Assembly: GCA_009917545.1 (NCBI GenBank)
Contig: QZDW01000003.1
Coordinates: 186,001-250,000 of the forward strand
Length of the DNA stretch: 64,000 nt
Direction: 5' to 3'
DNA from: a bacterium 1XD42-76
GTDB lineage: Bacteria; Bacillota; Clostridia; Lachnospirales; Lachnospiraceae
Positions 43,025 to 50,831 of the stretch are shown piece after piece. The notes below the pieces were generated by a model. That model did no database searches. It was given only the letters and a program-made list of their open reading frames with translations, and was not told the origin of the DNA. Numbering within the stretch: position 1 is the stretch's first letter; each line of letters starts with the position of its first letter. A program made the position numbers and the translations under genes.

Positions 43025-43219
43025 GGGCATGCGCCCTGTATCGCTTTCCCCCAAAAACACTTTGGGAGGAGGTGCTGCCACGCGATTCGGGTTTTGTGAG
43101 ATAAATGGCAGAGCCGCCATGCAATCTTCTTGTTTTCGGAAGGCGAAAACAAGAAGCCGGGCATGCGCCCTATATCGCTTTTCCCCCAAGAACGCTTTGG
43201 CAGACAAGTCTGCCACGCG
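43025..43219. repeat. two direct repeats of about 60 bp flanking a hairpin
   Basis: The segment 43025-43084 (starting GGGCATGCGCCC, containing TATCGCTTT-CCCCCAA and ending TGCCACGCG) is repeated at 43159-43219 with about 80% identity. Between them CTTCTTGTTTTC (43126-43137) pairs perfectly with GAAAACAAGAAG (43145-43156). The element fills the gap between ftsQ and the ftsZ promoter. The arrangement looks like an intergenic repeat family (REP/MITE-like). Only two copies are seen in this window. Confidence 0.65.
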
Positions 43220-43265
43220 TTTTTGGGTGAGAAGCGATGCATGGCTTAAATATGTAAAATAGTAG

Positions 43266-43294
43266 TTGATATTTTTTAGAAAATCAAATATGAT
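43266..43294 (+). promoter_or_regulatory. sigma-A promoter of ftsZ
   Basis: TTGATA (43266-43271) and TATGAT (43289-43294) are 17 bases apart. This gives ftsZ its own promoter, with a leader of about 140 bases. Confidence 0.75.
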
Positions 43295-43438
43295 ATATGT
43301 TAGACTTAGAGTGATAATTTGGGATAAGGGGCGGCTTTGTGGGGCTTGATGCTGCGGCTGCCGGTTTGTTCTGATATGCGCGGGATACGTGGATACCGGG
43401 GAAGTATTCAGAGTAGGAAGATAAAGGAGGACAAATTC

Positions 43439-44644
43439 TTGTTAGAGATAAAAATAAACGAGGCGGAGAATGCAGCTAAAATTCTTGTGATCGGCGTAGG
43501 CGGGGCTGGTAATAATGCCGTGAACCGTATGGTGGAGGAAAATATCATGGGCGTGGAGTTTATCGGCATCAATACCGATAAGCAGGCCCTTCAGTTCTGT
43601 AAGGCTCCGACGGCGATGCAGATCGGCGAGAAGCTGACAAAGGGCCTCGGCGCAGGAGCCAAACCGGAGATCGGAGAGAAGGCAGCCGAGGAGAGCCAGG
43701 AGGAATTGTCTCAGGCTATGAAGGGGGCAGATATGGTATTTGTCACCTGCGGCATGGGCGGCGGGACCGGGACGGGAGCAGCTCCGGTGATCGCACGGAT
43801 TGCAAAGGATATGGGAATTCTCACCGTAGGCGTAGTGACGAAACCCTTCCGCTTTGAGGCCAAGCAGCGTATGAATAATGCTCTGTCAGGAATTGAAAAT
43901 CTGAAAAATGCAGTCGATACTCTGATTGTAATTCCCAACGACCGCCTGTTAGAGATCGTGGACAGGCGTACGACAATGCCGGATGCCTTAAGGAAGGCCG
44001 ACGAGGTGCTTCAGCAGGCAGTACAGGGGATCACGGATCTGATTAATGTACCAGGGTTAATCAATCTGGACTTTGCCGATGTGCAGACGGTGATGACAGA
44101 CAAAGGAATCGCCCATATCGGTATCGGCAGGGCCAAAGGCGACGAGAAAGCACTGGAGGCTGTGAAACAGGCTGTCTCCAGTCCGCTTCTTGAGACGACG
44201 ATCGAGGGAGCTTCCCATGTGATTATCAATATTTCCGGAGATATCAGCCTGATTGAGGCCAATGAGGCTGCAAGCTATGTGCAGGAGCTGGCAGGCGATG
44301 ACGCTAACATTATCTTCGGCGCCATGTATGACGAGAGTGTGGAGGACGAGGCCACGATTACAGTAATTGCGACTGGGCTTGACGCGCGCGGCGCCAATAC
44401 TCCGGTGGAACGCGCTATGAAAGATTTTACAAATTACAGGACCAAAGTGCCGTCATCACCGATGATGCCTCAGCAGATGAACGGCCAGAGGCCGGCGGCA
44501 GGAGGCCAGAGACCGGGCCCGGGAATCGGAGAAGCGGCAGCTGCGACGCCGCAGGTAAATATTCCCAATAATCCGCCTGTCTATCGTCCGGCTCAGAGAG
44601 AGACACAGATCAATATTCCGGACTTCTTAAAAAATCGCAGATAA
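43439..44644 (+). CDS. ftsZ: cell division GTPase FtsZ
   Basis: The 401-residue protein starts at a TTG eight bases after AAAGGAGG, reading [19 protein letters not shown], which agrees with the normal FtsZ start. [14 protein letters not shown] is the first GTP motif, [13 protein letters not shown] the tubulin signature, [11 protein letters not shown] the T7 loop, and [11 protein letters not shown] the C-terminal peptide that binds FtsA/SepF/ZipA-type partners. It forms the Z ring. A weak TTG start after a perfect Shine-Dalgarno suggests tight translational setting of the dose. FtsA is not next to it. Confidence 0.96.
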   Translation: MLEIKINEAENAAKILVIGVGGAGNNAVNRMVEENIMGVEFIGINTDKQALQFCKAPTAMQIGEKLTKGLGAGAKPEIGEKAAEESQEELSQAMKGADMVFVTCGMGGGTGTGAAPVIARIAKDMGILTVGVVTKPFRFEAKQRMNNALSGIENLKNAVDTLIVIPNDRLLEIVDRRTTMPDALRKADEVLQQAVQGITDLINVPGLINLDFADVQTVMTDKGIAHIGIGRAKGDEKALEAVKQAVSSPLLETTIEGASHVIINISGDISLIEANEAASYVQELAGDDANIIFGAMYDESVEDEATITVIATGLDARGANTPVERAMKDFTNYRTKVPSSPMMPQQMNGQRPAAGGQRPGPGIGEAAAATPQVNIPNNPPVYRPAQRETQINIPDFLKNRR

Positions 44645-44682
44645 TGTACCAGCCGCTGTTGCGGACTGCGTTTCTGTATACC

Positions 44683-44713
44683 ATGCGGCAGCTCAGACTG
44701 CCTGACTGCCGCA
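44683..44713 (+). terminator. hairpin after ftsZ
   Basis: ATGCGGCAG (44683-44691) pairs exactly with CTGCCGCAT (44705-44713). There is no clean T-tract, so it is a weak terminator or an mRNA-stabilising hairpin. Confidence 0.45.
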
Positions 44714-44735
44714 TTCCAATCTGATTTCAAATTGT

Positions 44736-44770
44736 TTCGACAAACATTCTCAAAGACCTGTTTTTCGACA
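44736..44770 (+). promoter_or_regulatory. two Spo0A-box-like sites upstream of spoIIGA
   Basis: TTCGACA occurs at 44736-44742 and 44764-44770, both exact complements of the 0A-box core TGTCGAA. They lie about 165-200 bases ahead of the promoter. A third imperfect copy, TTTTGACAAA, overlaps the -35 element at 44934. Confidence 0.6.
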
Positions 44771-44933
44771 GGCATCCATTTTTCCCAAATTGATATGGAA
44801 TTGAACAGAAAATCATGCGCATGACCCTGCATGCCTTTGCACGGCGTCTTTTGTGATACCAGGCGGTTAAAGGAGATTTTGCAGGAATCGGGGAAAAAAA
44901 AGACGACGAAAAAGTGGAAAGGCCATTGCTGTT

Positions 44934-44966
44934 TTGACAAATTCCGTATATTTTTCCGGATATAAT
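44934..44966 (+). promoter_or_regulatory. spoIIG-type promoter with 21-base spacer
   Basis: A perfect TTGACA (44934-44939) and perfect TATAAT (44961-44966) are 21 bases apart, not 17. The B. subtilis spoIIG promoter is known for an extra-long (22 base) spacer that makes it depend on Spo0A-P. The same design here supports Spo0A control of spoIIGA-sigE. Confidence 0.7.
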
Positions 44967-44996
44967 AGGCTCTGTTATGAAAACGGAGGGATACCG

Positions 44997-45788
44997 GTGG
45001 AATATGAATTTTATGCAGATGTGTTTTTCCTGATCGTTTTTTTGATGAATCTTCCCATCCTGGTTCTTACCGCGGTTCTTGGGGGGAGAAGGATAAAGCC
45101 CGGGCGTCTGATCCTGGCGGCGCTGTTTGGGAGCCTCTGGAACTGCCTTACGTTCCTGGTTCCCCTCCTGCCGGTATCCTTAGAACTTTTTTTAACATTG
45201 GTTCTGTGCGGCAGCATTATGAACTGTCTGGCCTTTTCCATAAAAAGACCGCAGGAGCTTGTAAAAGCCGACGTTCTTTTGCTCATTTCCGCTATGCTCC
45301 TTGGAGGGGGCCTTAGTGCTATAAAAGAGATGTTCTCCTTATCCGGCCTGGAAGCCTGCGCCTGTCTGTCAGCCCTTTGCGGGGCATTTGCGGCGTTTGC
45401 AGGCGGCTATCTGAAAGAAAGGCAGGGAAGAAGAGAGACGTGTCCGGTGAGACTCTACTACCGCGGCAATATGCGGGAATTTCTCGCACTCGTAGACTCC
45501 GGGAACAGACTGAGGGAGCCTGAGAGCAAAAAGCCGGTCAGCGTTATTTCATACGAGGACTGCCAGGGATTCTGTGAGCGTATCTCAGGGATACTCTATA
45601 TTCCCTACCGGGCTGTGGGAACCCGGAAAGGTGTTCTGCCGGGCATTATCTTTGAGCGGATGGAGATACAGGTGGGGGAAGAATGTCTGGAAATCGACCG
45701 GCCCGTAGTCGCGGTGACAAAAGAGCCGCTTTCCGGAAACGGGGATTTTTCCATGCTCCTGCCGGAATCACTTTTGTTTTCCCGTTGA
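44997..45788 (+). CDS. spoIIGA: sigma-E processing peptidase SpoIIGA
   Basis: The 263-residue protein begins at a GTG after GGAGGG, reading VEYEFYADVFFLIVFLMN, which matches the start of SpoIIGA. Five membrane helices fill residues 1-140. The C-terminal half is an aspartic protease-like domain with LALVDSGNRL carrying the D-S-G active site. In the forespore-signalled pathway it cleaves pro-sigma-E. It lies 35 bases before sigE, as in other endospore formers, and behind a promoter with Spo0A features. Confidence 0.93.
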   Translation: MEYEFYADVFFLIVFLMNLPILVLTAVLGGRRIKPGRLILAALFGSLWNCLTFLVPLLPVSLELFLTLVLCGSIMNCLAFSIKRPQELVKADVLLLISAMLLGGGLSAIKEMFSLSGLEACACLSALCGAFAAFAGGYLKERQGRRETCPVRLYYRGNMREFLALVDSGNRLREPESKKPVSVISYEDCQGFCERISGILYIPYRAVGTRKGVLPGIIFERMEIQVGEECLEIDRPVVAVTKEPLSGNGDFSMLLPESLLFSR

Positions 45789-45823
45789 GCTTTGTTTGAC
45801 AAACGAAAAGAGGAGGAATGATT

Positions 45824-46564
45824 ATGGTGATAAAAATTTCAGTACCCAACAAGTTTAAATTGAAAAAAGTGACCGCGTTAAGGACTGTGCTGTGGCCGAA
45901 TCAGGGGGAGGTCCATTATATCGGCGGTGCGGATGTTCTCCCGGCCCCGCTCTCGACAGAGGAAGAGGGGAGGGCTCTGTCATGCTTTGGCACAGAGGAG
46001 GAGAAGGAAGCAAAATCGAGCCTGATTGAGCATAACCTGCGGCTGGTGGTGTACATAGCCAAGAAATTCGACAATACCAACGTAGGCGTGGAGGATCTGA
46101 TCTCGATCGGTACGATCGGCCTTATTAAGGCGATTAATACCTTTAATCCAACAAAAAATATCAAACTTGCCACATATGCCTCCCGCTGCATTGAGAATGA
46201 GATTCTCATGTATCTGCGCCGAATCAGTAAGACAAAGGTGGAGGTATCCATTGATGAACCGTTAAACGTGGACTGGGACGGGAATGAGCTGCTTTTGTCA
46301 GATATTCTGGGTACGGATGAGGATGTGATCTATAAGGGACTGGAAGACGAAATCGAAAAAGAGCTCTTAAAAAACGCCATCGACCATCTGGGCCCCAGGG
46401 AACGGCAGATCGTGGAACTGCGTTTCGGCCTTAAAAATTCGGATGGAGCGGAGATGACCCAGAAGGAAGTGGCGGATTTGATGGGAATCTCCCAGTCCTA
46501 TATCTCAAGACTGGAAAAGAAGATCATGAAACGTTTAAAAAAGGAGATCGTGCGCTTTGAGTAA
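45824..46564 (+). CDS. sigE: sporulation sigma factor SigE (pro-form)
   Basis: The 246-residue sigma-70 family protein has a short pro-sequence start ([16 protein letters not shown]), region 2 with [41 protein letters not shown], and region 4 with [13 protein letters not shown] and [20 protein letters not shown]. It directs mother-cell genes after cleavage of the pro-sequence by SpoIIGA. The ATG at 45824 has AGGAGG at a seven-base spacing; ATG 45818 is too close to it. In several clostridia sigG follows, but here a gene on the other strand does. Confidence 0.95.
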   Translation: MVIKISVPNKFKLKKVTALRTVLWPNQGEVHYIGGADVLPAPLSTEEEGRALSCFGTEEEKEAKSSLIEHNLRLVVYIAKKFDNTNVGVEDLISIGTIGLIKAINTFNPTKNIKLATYASRCIENEILMYLRRISKTKVEVSIDEPLNVDWDGNELLLSDILGTDEDVIYKGLEDEIEKELLKNAIDHLGPRERQIVELRFGLKNSDGAEMTQKEVADLMGISQSYISRLEKKIMKRLKKEIVRFE

Positions 46565-46585
46565 AAATCTGCATTTGTACGCACA

Positions 46586-47299
46586 CTATACCTCCTCATA
46601 GAGTCTGGTATACAGCATATCACAGAGTGCATCCACAAAGGATGGATCTGGCAAGTCACGTCCTGTCACAAGATAGTCCTGGATGAGCTCGAGGCGCTTT
46701 AAGCTTAATTCTTCCCCGGAAAGGCCAGGATCCTCTGCCAGGAGCTGGTTATCAAGGTCGTCGGCAGAATATGTTTTTAAGAACCATTGAAGGACCTCTT
46801 CCGTCAGCCGTTCCTCGTCGTCAGCCTGATCCTTCAGGCCTTTGACCGAGCGGCGGGAGGAGATGCCGACCATAAAGGACCCCACAGCCATCAGCGGGAG
46901 AAGAATGCGCAGAGCAATATTCATGGGCCCTGACGGAATCTTTAAGAGCCCGATAAAAATGACGGCAGTTGCGGCAAAAAGTACGGCGCTTATCATAAAA
47001 AATGCGGTCGCGGAGGAGGACATATCCTCACAGAGCTGTCGTTTCGTCACATAGACGTGCGAAGCGTCCTCCGGAGAACTGGACCGGGATGCTGTTTCGT
47101 CCTCTGTTTCCTTTTTCAGCTGTTCCTGCTGCGCCATGATCTCCTCAAAGCGCTTCCGCATTTCTTCCTCCTGTCTTTCCTTTTCTGAACGTCTGAAGGC
47201 TTCGGCGGCCTCTTTTGATTCGAAAAGCGGGCCGCCGCAGTCCGTGCAGACAGCAACTCCCTCTACAAATTCCATATCGCATTTTGGACAATAGGGCAT
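46586..47299 (-). CDS. zinc-ribbon membrane protein, function unknown
   Basis: The 237-residue protein has an N-terminal zinc ribbon (CPKCDMEFVEGVAVCTDCGG), a long Glu/Lys/Gln-rich, probably coiled-coil helix (KERQEEEMRKRFEEIM), then two membrane helices around residues 100-145 (SATAFFMISAVLFAATAVIFIG and ALRILLPLMAVGSFMV), and a soluble C-terminal helical part. I do not recognise a named family. It is transcribed against sigE and degV and is isolated between them. Confidence 0.7.
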   Translation of the reverse strand: MPYCPKCDMEFVEGVAVCTDCGGPLFESKEAAEAFRRSEKERQEEEMRKRFEEIMAQQEQLKKETEDETASRSSSPEDASHVYVTKRQLCEDMSSSATAFFMISAVLFAATAVIFIGLLKIPSGPMNIALRILLPLMAVGSFMVGISSRRSVKGLKDQADDEERLTEEVLQWFLKTYSADDLDNQLLAEDPGLSGEELSLKRLELIQDYLVTGRDLPDPSFVDALCDMLYTRLYEEV

Positions 47300-47369
47300 A
47301 TGAAAACTTCCTTTCAGGCAAAACGAAATGTGAAGATTTCTGCGGGAACGCAGAAATCATATGTAAAGT

Positions 47370-47400
47370 ATAATGTCTGAAGATATTATATCATACTCCC
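47370..47400 (-). promoter_or_regulatory. probable promoter of the zinc-ribbon gene
   Basis: On the minus strand TATAAT with TAGACG 17 bases upstream lies at about 47380-47415 in the AT-rich gap before the gene. The -35 match is poor. Confidence 0.4.
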
Positions 47401-47440
47401 GGACATTCGTCTATACTTTGTATTTTGCAGGGATTGCGCA

Positions 47441-47469
47441 TTGAAAAAAGGGCGGGTGCATGGTATGAT
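47441..47469 (+). promoter_or_regulatory. promoter of degV
   Basis: TTGAAA (47441-47446) and TATGAT (47464-47469) are 17 bases apart, 45 bases before the ATG. Confidence 0.65.
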
Positions 47470-47513
47470 ATTGGAGAATCAGACGCACAGCGGTCAGCGA
47501 AAGGGGTAACAGA

Positions 47514-48413
47514 ATGAAGATTGCAGTCGTGACGGACAGTAACAGTGGAATTACACAGAAGCAGGGAGCCGAGATGGGAATTTCTGTGCTCCCGATGCCG
47601 TTTATGATTGACGGCGGCACATATTTTGAAGATATAACCCTGACTCAGGAGGCATTTTACGAAAAATTAAAGGGCAATGCGGATATCTCGACCTCCCAGC
47701 CCTCACCGGAATCGGTAATGGAGCTGTGGGACAGGCTCCTTAAAGAAAATGACCAGGTGGTACACATTCCTATGTCCAGCGGCCTGTCAAGCTCCTGCGG
47801 TACGTCCATGATGCTGGCAGAAGAGGAGCCGTACGCAGGAAGAGTCTTTGTGGTCGATAATCAGCGGATCTCTGTGACTCAGTACCAGTCGGTAAAGGAC
47901 GCCCTCCTGCTGATAAAGAGAGGGGCCGACGGAGCACAGGTCAAAGAGCGCCTGCAGGAGACAAAGTTTGACTCTGTAATCTTTATTACCGTAGATACCT
48001 TGAAATATCTGAAAAAAGGCGGTCGTGTGACGCCTGCTGCCGCGGCTTTGGGAACGCTTCTTAAAATCAAGCCGGTACTTATTATTCTCGGGGAGAAGCT
48101 GGATGCCTTTGCCAAGGCCAGAACCATGAAGCAGGCAAAAACGATGATGTTGTCAGCAATCCAGAAGGAGCTCGAGACGCGGCTTGGCGATCCGGAATGC
48201 CGTCATACGCATCTGGCAATCGCTCATACACAGAACGCAGAAGCGGCAGAGGAGTTTAAACAAGAGGTAATGGAACGGTATCCGCAGGCAGATATTGTGA
48301 TAGCGCCGCTGTCGCTCAGCATTTCCTGCCATATCGGACCGGGCAGCCTTGCACTGACAGCGACGAGAAAGATGGTTGAGGAAGATGAAGAAGCTCAGGA
48401 AAATCGTGTATGA
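47514..48413 (+). CDS. DegV family fatty-acid-binding protein
   Basis: The 299-residue protein starts MKIAVVTDSNSGITQKQGAE and has the DegV pattern: STSQPSPESVMELWDRLL, HIPMSSGLSSSCGT, and VDTLKYLKKGGRV, then HIGPGSLALT near the end. FakB-type DegV proteins present fatty acids to the kinase FakA for incorporation into phospholipid. No fakA is nearby. Its 3' end overlaps the histidine kinase start by 29 bases, so the two are co-expressed. Confidence 0.93.
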   Translation: MKIAVVTDSNSGITQKQGAEMGISVLPMPFMIDGGTYFEDITLTQEAFYEKLKGNADISTSQPSPESVMELWDRLLKENDQVVHIPMSSGLSSSCGTSMMLAEEEPYAGRVFVVDNQRISVTQYQSVKDALLLIKRGADGAQVKERLQETKFDSVIFITVDTLKYLKKGGRVTPAAAALGTLLKIKPVLIILGEKLDAFAKARTMKQAKTMMLSAIQKELETRLGDPECRHTHLAIAHTQNAEAAEEFKQEVMERYPQADIVIAPLSLSISCHIGPGSLALTATRKMVEEDEEAQENRV

Positions 48414-49857
48414 CTGCTACTGCCGGCATACACCCAGTATTAAACTTCCACTGGCGTTCATCATTCTCCTGTTCAGTATGGCTCCCTTGCTTGCAGAAGG
48501 GCGGATGCTGGCCGATGCCTCCCGGCAGACTCAGGTGGCAGGAAGAATCATCGAAGTACAGAACCAGTGTCAGATTATCAGTGATAAGATTTCCAGGAGC
48601 GGATACCTGTCAGGAAGCCGGGTGGAGAACGCAGGGATTGATACGGAACTGTCGATGTTGGCTGATATTTTCAGCGGAAGGATTATCATCGTTAATTCCG
48701 GATTTAAGATCATCAGCGACACCTTTTCACTCTCAGAAGGCAAGATTTGCATTCCGGAGGAAGTGATCCGCTGCTTCCAGGGAGAGATCACGAATAAGTA
48801 CAATACACAGAAACACTATTTTGTACTGGCGATTCCTATTTCAGAAGCTGTACAGGGGCCGGAGAGTGCTTCGGGAGGAAGGACTGTCGGTGTTATGCTG
48901 GTGACGGCTTCGACGGAAAGTATGCTGGCATTGGAGGAATCCCTGATTGATAAAGCATCCTTTTTTCAGCTGGTCGTTTTCGTACTGCTGCTGATTTTGG
49001 TGAGCGTTGTTGTATATGTTATGGTAAAGCCTCTGAACCGCATCGCCGCATTGATTGATAAAGTGGCAGAGGGAAACCTCGATGTGGACATCCGGGAGGA
49101 CACTTACCAGGAGACAAAGAAGATCTCCAAATCGCTCAACCGGAGCTTAAAGCGTTTGAAGGCGTTAGAGCAGTCGCGCCAGGAATTCGTTTCCAATGTC
49201 TCACATGAGTTAAAAACACCAATTACCTCGATACGTGTGCTGGCGGATTCCCTGATGGGGATGGAGGATGCGCCGAAAGAACTATACCAGGAGTTTATGA
49301 GCGATATTTCAGACGAAATTGACCGGGAAAGTAAGATTATAGATGATCTTTTGACACTGGTGCGTATGGATAAGGGAACTGCGGAGATCAACATTGCCCC
49401 GGTTTCCATCAACGGACTGGTGGAAATGGCATTAAAGCGCCTGCGGCCAATCGCCAGGAAGAGGAACATTGAGCTGATCTTCGAAAGTATCCGCGAGGTG
49501 ACAGCAGACATCGACGAGGTGAAACTGTCGCTTGCTGTCAGTAATCTGGTTGAAAATGCCATTAAATATAATAAACAGGACGGATGGGTACGGGTGACGT
49601 TAGATGCCGATCACAAATACTTCTATCTGAAGGTGGCAGATTCCGGAATCGGGATTCCGGCCGAGTTTAAAGAACGCGTTTTTGAACGATTTTACCGTGT
49701 GGATAAGGCACGTTCACGTGAGACCGGAGGAACCGGGCTGGGACTTGCGATCACGAGAAGCGTGATTTTGATGCATCACGGTGCAATTCGCGTGGAAAGT
49801 ATTGAGAAAGAGGGCACCACCTTCATAGTGCGCATCCCTCTGATTTACAGTTCATAA
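48385..49857 (+). CDS. sensor histidine kinase, no adjacent response regulator
   Basis: The 490-residue protein has a membrane helix near residues 20-40 (LPLAFIILLFSMAPLLA), an extracellular sensing region of about 150 residues, a second helix around 190-210 (FFQLVVFVLLLILVSVVVYV), a HAMP domain (KPLNRIAALIDKVAEGNLDV), a HisKA domain with the phospho-His in NVSHELKTPITSIRV, and a catalytic domain with NLVENAIKYN (N box), VADSGIGIPAEF (G1) and ETGGTGLGLAI (G2). The ATG at 48385 is preferred over an upstream TTG. The partner regulator lies elsewhere. Its overlap with degV and position before a GerMN lipoprotein link it to envelope state. Confidence 0.93.
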   Translation: MKKLRKIVYDCYCRHTPSIKLPLAFIILLFSMAPLLAEGRMLADASRQTQVAGRIIEVQNQCQIISDKISRSGYLSGSRVENAGIDTELSMLADIFSGRIIIVNSGFKIISDTFSLSEGKICIPEEVIRCFQGEITNKYNTQKHYFVLAIPISEAVQGPESASGGRTVGVMLVTASTESMLALEESLIDKASFFQLVVFVLLLILVSVVVYVMVKPLNRIAALIDKVAEGNLDVDIREDTYQETKKISKSLNRSLKRLKALEQSRQEFVSNVSHELKTPITSIRVLADSLMGMEDAPKELYQEFMSDISDEIDRESKIIDDLLTLVRMDKGTAEINIAPVSINGLVEMALKRLRPIARKRNIELIFESIREVTADIDEVKLSLAVSNLVENAIKYNKQDGWVRVTLDADHKYFYLKVADSGIGIPAEFKERVFERFYRVDKARSRETGGTGLGLAITRSVILMHHGAIRVESIEKEGTTFIVRIPLIYSS

Positions 49858-49877
49858 AAAGGCGGGATGTTTTGCAA

Positions 49878-50831
49878 ATGGAGACAGGAAGAATAACGAA
49901 AAATGGAAGGCAGGTCAGGCTGTTATGGCTTTTTTTGCTTATATGTCTTTGGCTGTCAGGCTGCTCGGCAAAGGAGAGCGGCGGGGAGAATCCGGACGCC
50001 TATACAGTCTATTATCTGAATGCTGTCGGAAATCAGCTTGTCGGAAACAGCTATGAGGCACACGCGGCTGAAGGGGAGGAGCTGGTAAAGGAACTTCTGA
50101 CACAGATGGCGAACGTACCGCCAGACCGGGACTGGCAGTGCGTACTCCCGGACCGTGTGGAGAAAGTCACATACCGCCAGGAAGAAAATGTCCTCTATCT
50201 GTATGCAGACGACAACTATGCCATGATGAGTTCCGTGCAGGAAATTCTGTGCCGTGCGGCCCTGACAAAGACCCTGACACAGATTGAAGGCATTGACTAT
50301 CTTAGCATCTACTGTGCGGACCAGCCGATTGTGGATGGCGCGGGAAACCCGGTGGGAATGCTGTCAGCTTCTGATTTTATAGAGAGCATCCGCGATGTGA
50401 ATTCGTTCGAGAAAACAGAATTGGTGCTGTATTTTGCGAATGGAGCAGGCGACAGGCTGGTGAAGGAAAAGCGGGAGGTTATGCGCAGTACCAATACTTC
50501 CGTGGAAAAGCTGATCGTTGAACAGTTGATCGAAGGTCCGGAGGGAGGAGGATTTCCTACGTTGCCCCCGGATGTAAAGCTTTTAAATGTTTCTGTTAAT
50601 GATTCGGTCTGCTCCATTAATTTTGATGCGGCTTTTTTAAACAGTACCCTTGAGGTAAAGGAATATATCCCAATCTATTCGATCGTCGATTCCCTGACAG
50701 AACTCTCTACTGTGAGCCGTGTTCAGATTCGTATCAATGGTTCCCAGGACGCTGTATTTCGTGAGCTGATTCCGCTCAATACGACGTTCGAACGCAACTA
50801 TGAGTATATGGAAGGAGGAGAGGAAGGTTAA
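49878..50831 (+). CDS. GerMN-domain lipoprotein
   Basis: The 317-residue protein has a lipoprotein signal peptide (LLWLFLLICLWLSGCSAKE) with lipobox LSGC, so it is lipidated by Lgt after export. Two GerMN repeats follow. The first has YTVYYLNAVGNQLV near residue 40, and the second ELVLYFANGAGDRLVKEKREV, VEKLIVEQLIEGP, SVNDSVCSINFDAAFLN and STVSRVQIRINGS. GerM-type domains occur in sporulation and germination proteins, including GerM of B. subtilis, which helps the SpoIIQ-AH ring. The gene follows the kinase closely, so a joint function is likely. Confidence 0.85.
   Translation: METGRITKNGRQVRLLWLFLLICLWLSGCSAKESGGENPDAYTVYYLNAVGNQLVGNSYEAHAAEGEELVKELLTQMANVPPDRDWQCVLPDRVEKVTYRQEENVLYLYADDNYAMMSSVQEILCRAALTKTLTQIEGIDYLSIYCADQPIVDGAGNPVGMLSASDFIESIRDVNSFEKTELVLYFANGAGDRLVKEKREVMRSTNTSVEKLIVEQLIEGPEGGGFPTLPPDVKLLNVSVNDSVCSINFDAAFLNSTLEVKEYIPIYSIVDSLTELSTVSRVQIRINGSQDAVFRELIPLNTTFERNYEYMEGGEEG

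Noticed and set aside
43025-43219. CRISPR-like repeats
   Set aside because: Only two long, diverged copies separated by a hairpin, with no repeat-spacer rhythm and no cas genes.
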